A program made the translations under genes and the position numbers. Source: Welwitschia mirabilis (Eukaryota; Gnetophyta; Gnetopsida; Welwitschiales). Taken from it: a stretch of DNA of 20,961 bases. Under the pieces are notes generated by a model. That model was given only the letters and a program-made list of their open reading frames with translations, was not told the origin of the DNA and did not search any database. How positions within the stretch are numbered: the stretch's first letter is position 1; each line of letters begins with the position of its first letter. Where the stretch lies: the NCBI GenBank assembly GCA_051453625.1, contig JBOZIK010000001.1, forward strand, positions 206,184,914 through 206,205,874, written 5' to 3'. Positions 17,643 to 20,961 of this stretch are shown in pieces.

Positions 17643-17900
17643 CTTCACTACCTTGTTTGGCGATCTGTGAAGCCCACTGCCTTATTCGGCGATCTGTGAT
17701 ACTCATTTGTATATACAAAATCTCAATCATCATTAACTTCACTGCCTTATTCGGTGATCTGTAAAGCCCACTGCCTCATTCAGTGATCTATGATAATATA
17801 ATATCCCCACTACCTCATTTGACGATCTATGGAATTCTCTTTTTACTATCTTGTTTGGCGATCTATGAAGTTCACTGCCTTGTTTAGTGATCTGTGGAAA
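17643..17900 (-). repeat. 30-bp minisatellite, seven copies in pairs
   Basis: On the plus strand the unit is close to CCACTGCCTTATTYGGCGAT then CTRTGAAG. Copies start near 17643, 17673, 17737, 17767, 17805, 17841 and 17871. The first two pairs also share an upstream AATCATCATTAA and form a 94-bp higher-order duplication (about 17631 versus 17725). The minus-strand open frames of 69 and 72 codons here simply translate the repeat (TDRRIRQ, HRSPNE-like words). Confidence 0.8.
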
Positions 17901-18180
17901 ATACATAACCATAGGTCCAACAAGATGATACCATGAAACTAAGATAGGTTCCACCACAATGTAATATCTTAATCATAGATTTCAATAGCAAGATGATAAG
18001 TCAATATAATATGAATCAATCATAAATTTTCATCTCATACTAAGAAAGATAATTTTAGATATCAAGAAAAGAAAGTAATGAAGATGAGACATGTATCAGC
18101 ACAAATTTTATCTTATTTAAGCATCCATGATTTATCATTTAACATACAAGAATATAAATATGCATCAATCTCGATAACAA

Positions 18181-18392
18181 ATGCATAAGCAAAGATTATC
18201 AAGAAAATACAAAACTATAGAATCGTATATAACATGATGATTTCAAAATAGAATGCATAAGAAAAGATCATTAAGGAAGCAAGAAGGTAAGAAACCATAC
18301 ATATACATAATGATTTTAATACCAAATGCATAAGAAAGAACCAACAAGAAAGCACGGGGGTTAGGAACCATACATAAACAGAATAATAAACT
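18181..18392 (-). repeat. 72-bp tandem repeat, three units
   Basis: ATGCATAAG recurs at 18181, 18253 and 18326 (spacing 72 and 73). Each is followed by AAAGAWYAWYAAGAAAGC-like sequence, then an AACCATACATA-like word and, in the first two, ATGATTTYAA. It lies just downstream of the TATA box in minus sense. Confidence 0.7.
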
Positions 18393-18490
18393 CAAGATCT
18401 TTGCTAGGATTTAAGGATTTTTTAGCTCCAAGACTCAGTAGAAAAAAGGTTCTCCAAAATAAAAGTGAGGCAAAAGAAGAAGAAGAGTCC

Positions 18491-18500
18491 TATTTATAAT
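18491..18500 (-). promoter_or_regulatory. TATA box of the minus-strand LTR
   Basis: The minus strand reads CAATTATAAATAGGACTC, a strong plant TATA motif (TATAAATA), followed by a pyrimidine-rich CTCTTCTTCTTCTTTTGCC likely to span the start site. Confidence 0.5.
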
Positions 18501-18792
18501 TGAGATTTAGTGGAATGCAAAGAGTCACAAGAATATGAGGACAAATAAAAGTTGGAAAAAGGCTCCTTACATATGAAGAAAAACGAACTTGACAAAGATT
18601 CCTTGCACATGAAGATAAAATATCGCAAATAAGGGTGGTTAAGAGAGGGATTACATAACATCTCATAAATGATTACCACCAGGTGCTTTTAATAATAATA
18701 TAATTAAGATAATGCTTCACATTTAACAATTAGAAAAATAAATAAATAACATGTCTCCATGATAAACATTTAATTCAGTATTTATTTTTAAT

Positions 18793-19365
18793 NNNNNNNN
18801 NNNNNNNNNNNNNNNNNNNNNNNNNNNNNNNNNNNNNNNNNNNNNNNNNNNNNNNNNNNNNNNNNNNNNNNNNNNNNNNNNNNNNNNNNNNNNNNNNNNN
18901 NNNNNNNNNNNNNNNNNNNNNNNNNNNNNNNNNNNNNNNNNNNNNNNNNNNNNNNNNNNNNNNNNNNNNNNNNNNNNNNNNNNNNNNNNNNNNNNNNNNN
19001 NNNNNNNNNNNNNNNNNNNNNNNNNNNNNNNNNNNNNNNNNNNNNNNNNNNNNNNNNNNNNNNNNNNNNNNNNNNNNNNNNNNNNNNNNNNNNNNNNNNN
19101 NNNNNNNNNNNNNNNNNNNNNNNNNNNNNNNNNNNNNNNNNNNNNNNNNNNNNNNNNNNNNNNNNNNNNNNNNNNNNNNNNNNNNNNNNNNNNNNNNNNN
19201 NNNNNNNNNNNNNNNNNNNNNNNNNNNNNNNNNNNNNNNNNNNNNNNNNNNNNNNNNNNNNNNNNNNNNNNNNNNNNNNNNNNNNNNNNNNNNNNNNNNN
19301 NNNNNNNNNNNNNNNNNNNNNNNNNNNNNNNNNNNNNNNNNNNNNNNNNNNNNNNNNNNNNNNNN
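18793..19365. other. Assembly gap, 573 N
   Basis: An unbroken run of N. The size is not a round placeholder, so it was probably estimated from linking data. It hides the start of the minus-strand LTR. Confidence 0.99.
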
Positions 19366-20530
19366 AGCTTAGTCTAAGTCATTAATATCATCAATCTAAA
19401 GATTTATAAAACTTACCCTTAGGTGAGAATGCAATCCTTCATCAAAATGCTTAACTTCATGGCATATTGACATCAAAAATGTAGCCAAACTCTTATGTTA
19501 ATCATGACCTTCTAATTTTCCCATTTTCTAGGATTATAATGATCACTTGATTAGAGAAAGGTTGTGAACAACATATCTTCATGAGAGGTTAGGTAAGAAC
19601 TACATAATTTATTTTGCAATAAAATCAAAAGAACATAGTTGAAAACCTTTTCATTTTATAAGCCAAAATATCTTAATGACCTCCTTATGTTAACCAAAGC
19701 AAAATGTTCTTAAACCAATAAGTCTAAAAGTTTAACTCAAGTTGAAAATGTTACAATATCTTACTTCAAATTGTGACATACACTTCTAAATTTGTTATGT
19801 AGAAATTCTTTAGGCTTAAGTTTCAATATTATAGACTTCTTCCACATTATACTTTTTGTTGTGTACTTCTTTTTTCAAGCTTCATTAACACTTATACATG
19901 TATAATTTAGTTGAATTTTCACTTCAATGATTTATATGGATGTTATAGCATCTTAAAGTCTAATAAGTCAAGGACATAATGTATGAAATGAGGCTATGCA
20001 AGTATAGGCCAAATGAATATACAAGATATTTTCAATTAGTTAAGAGCAAGTAATGTCTATTCTATAAGGTTTAAGTGCACAGTCCATCTAAACAAGATTA
20101 CAAACTTTAATCCTATAGCAATAAGATTACCTGATTAAGGTTTTACCAAGTATCTAAGGATTGTAAGATGCATGCAAACAATAACTATAATTGAAGGTTT
20201 AATTAATATAAGAATTTCTTAAGACAAAGTTTTATTTCAAGATTACTAACAATAGAATATAGGATAACCAGATAAGCCAAAGAGTTAGTCCATTGATGCA
20301 AGTAACAAATCATAACAATATAAAGATAAGCTTTTACATGATAATAAGGCAAAATTTCAACTATATCATCCTTAAGTACTAGAAAGCTTTAATTTGATAA
20401 AGGTAAAGGAACAATTAATTTCTATGCCGTTTACTTTGTCTTCTCATTTGAGAAAATTTTATTCCTTTATCTTTGTCTTTGAAATGTTATTAATGTTAAA
20501 ATTTAACCATAACCATAACATCTTTAATTT
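19366..20530. other. Unassigned AT-rich stretch after the gap
   Basis: No tandem array, PBS, LTR end or protein motif recognised on either strand. The 70-codon plus-strand open frame at 20394-20606 is partly antisense to the coding remnant that follows and is not called. Confidence 0.3.
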
Positions 20531-20917
20531 TCATAGACTTAATACTAATATGATCTGCCTATTCTTTAATTCGTTGTCACCATCAGAAGTAATAAATCTT
20601 TCATAAAAACTTTTAACAAGAGTGGAAGGAAAATTGACTTCAATAAAAACAACCTCTAGATCTGACTAAATGACATTTTCTAAACACATGTTGTAGGTGT
20701 TTTTAATGCTTCCTTTCAAGGTAATTCTAACACAGTGAGATTTCTAGCATAGAAAATTTCCTATAATCTTAAAATCATTAGTTGCATTTTCAAGACTGAT
20801 CATTTCTTAATAGTTCCATAAATCTATCTCTTTCTCGATTTGAATAAGTTTACTTTCTTTATATCTTGCCCTGGCATCAACTGTAACCATATTTACTCTA
20901 CTTCTTCTTCTAGTCAT
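20531..20917 (-). pseudogene. Unrecognised decayed coding stretch, possible transposon-associated ORF
   Basis: From ATG at 20917 the minus strand stays in one frame for 128 codons with three internal stops (codons 37, 58 and 84). It begins MTRRRSRVNMVTVDARARYK, continues KLIQIEKEIDLWNY, then VRITLKGSIKNTY, SDLEVVFIEVNFPSTLVKSF and YERFITSDGDNEL. The mix of charged and hydrophobic residues, the low number of stops for such AT-rich DNA and the basic MTRRR start argue for a former gene. LVKSFYERF followed by an acidic loop recalls the LVREFYAN segment of the plant transposon-associated domain seen at 3680-4359, but the match is weak. The frame ends at the stop at 20531; any continuation is frameshifted. 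Confidence 0.45.
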
Positions 20918-20961
20918 TCTAATGAGAGGTTCCTCTAATAGTTGCATTCTTTTAATATCTT

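Larger units (their letters stand above)
14519..18792 (-). mobile_element. Minus-strand chromovirus-like LTR, truncated by the sequence gap
   Basis: In minus sense the LTR ends at 14519 with GGATGTTTCA next to its primer-binding site. Upstream of that end are the hairpin block shared with the plus-strand chromovirus LTR (17499-17435), a seven-copy 30-bp array (17900-17643), a 72-bp array (about 18392-18181) and a TATA box (18500-18491). An unbroken LTR would exceed 4 kb, long but known for Tekay-type elements. A SINE (16389-16504), and perhaps the less AT-rich stretch at 15374-16290, are later insertions. The LTR start is lost in or beyond the gap. It could instead be two overlapping LTRs. 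Confidence 0.4.

Noticed and set aside
17533-17957. Two minus-strand open frames with repeated HRSPNE / TDRRIRQ words
   Set aside because: The peptide repeat is a direct consequence of the 30-bp minisatellite; frame and start are not conserved between units.
7246-18392. Tandem arrays considered as CRISPR
   Set aside because: Units are degenerate along their whole length, with no unique spacers and no cas genes, and they sit inside LTRs of a plant genome.
18494-18679. 61-codon minus-strand frame next to the TATA box
   Set aside because: It lies upstream of the predicted transcript start, is Ser/Phe-rich and low-complexity.

Overview
This window looks like nuclear intergenic DNA from a large, repeat-rich plant genome. 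It is very AT-rich and has no long open reading frame on either strand. The coding signal I can recognise consists of broken plant LTR-retrotransposon proteins, and it includes a 573-base run of N typical of a scaffold gap. I found no intact host gene, rRNA, functional tRNA, CRISPR array or bacterial-type operon. The species cannot be named from what I can see. Family names below come from reading translated motifs by eye, without any database search.

Left part, about 1-8600, mostly minus strand. Reading right to left in element sense: a Ty1/copia LTR (about 8593-7061) with a TATA-like box and an internal 82-bp tandem repeat, its primer-binding site (7060-7049), and a decayed SIRE/Maximus-like gag (about 6990-5440). 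Next come a tract rich in short GACATCT-like words (4930-4440) and the remnant of a plant transposon-associated ORF (4359-3680). A second copia-like LTR (about 3663-2535) follows with its own primer-binding site (2532-2521) and the N-terminal piece of a copia gag. Last are a possible Tat/Athila-type primer-binding site (about 1600) and a Ty3/gypsy gag remnant (456-1) that runs off the window. No reverse transcriptase was recognised in this part.

Middle, 8793-14460, plus strand. This is the 3' end of a Ty3/gypsy chromovirus: integrase (zinc finger, DDE core) and the chromodomain-side C-terminus, all riddled with stops, then a polypurine tract and an LTR starting at about 10071. The LTR carries a TATA box, a 60-bp hairpin block, a pyrimidine-rich minisatellite and an imperfect 186-bp tandem repeat.

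Right part, 14460-18792, minus strand. This is the LTR of another chromovirus-like element lying tail to tail with the first. Its end and primer-binding site are at 14519/14515-14504. It shares the 60-bp hairpin block (17499-17435) and holds three more tandem-repeat arrays and a TATA box (18500-18491). A short tRNA-derived SINE with a target-site duplication sits at 16389-16504. After the gap, 19366-20961 is unassigned apart from a decayed, unrecognised minus-strand coding stretch at 20917-20531.

The window is best read as a graveyard of nested, truncated retrotransposons decayed mainly by C-to-T change. The most interesting leads are the two-hairpin block shared by two opposed LTRs, the repeat arrays inside LTRs, the transposon-associated ORF, and the right-end coding remnant.
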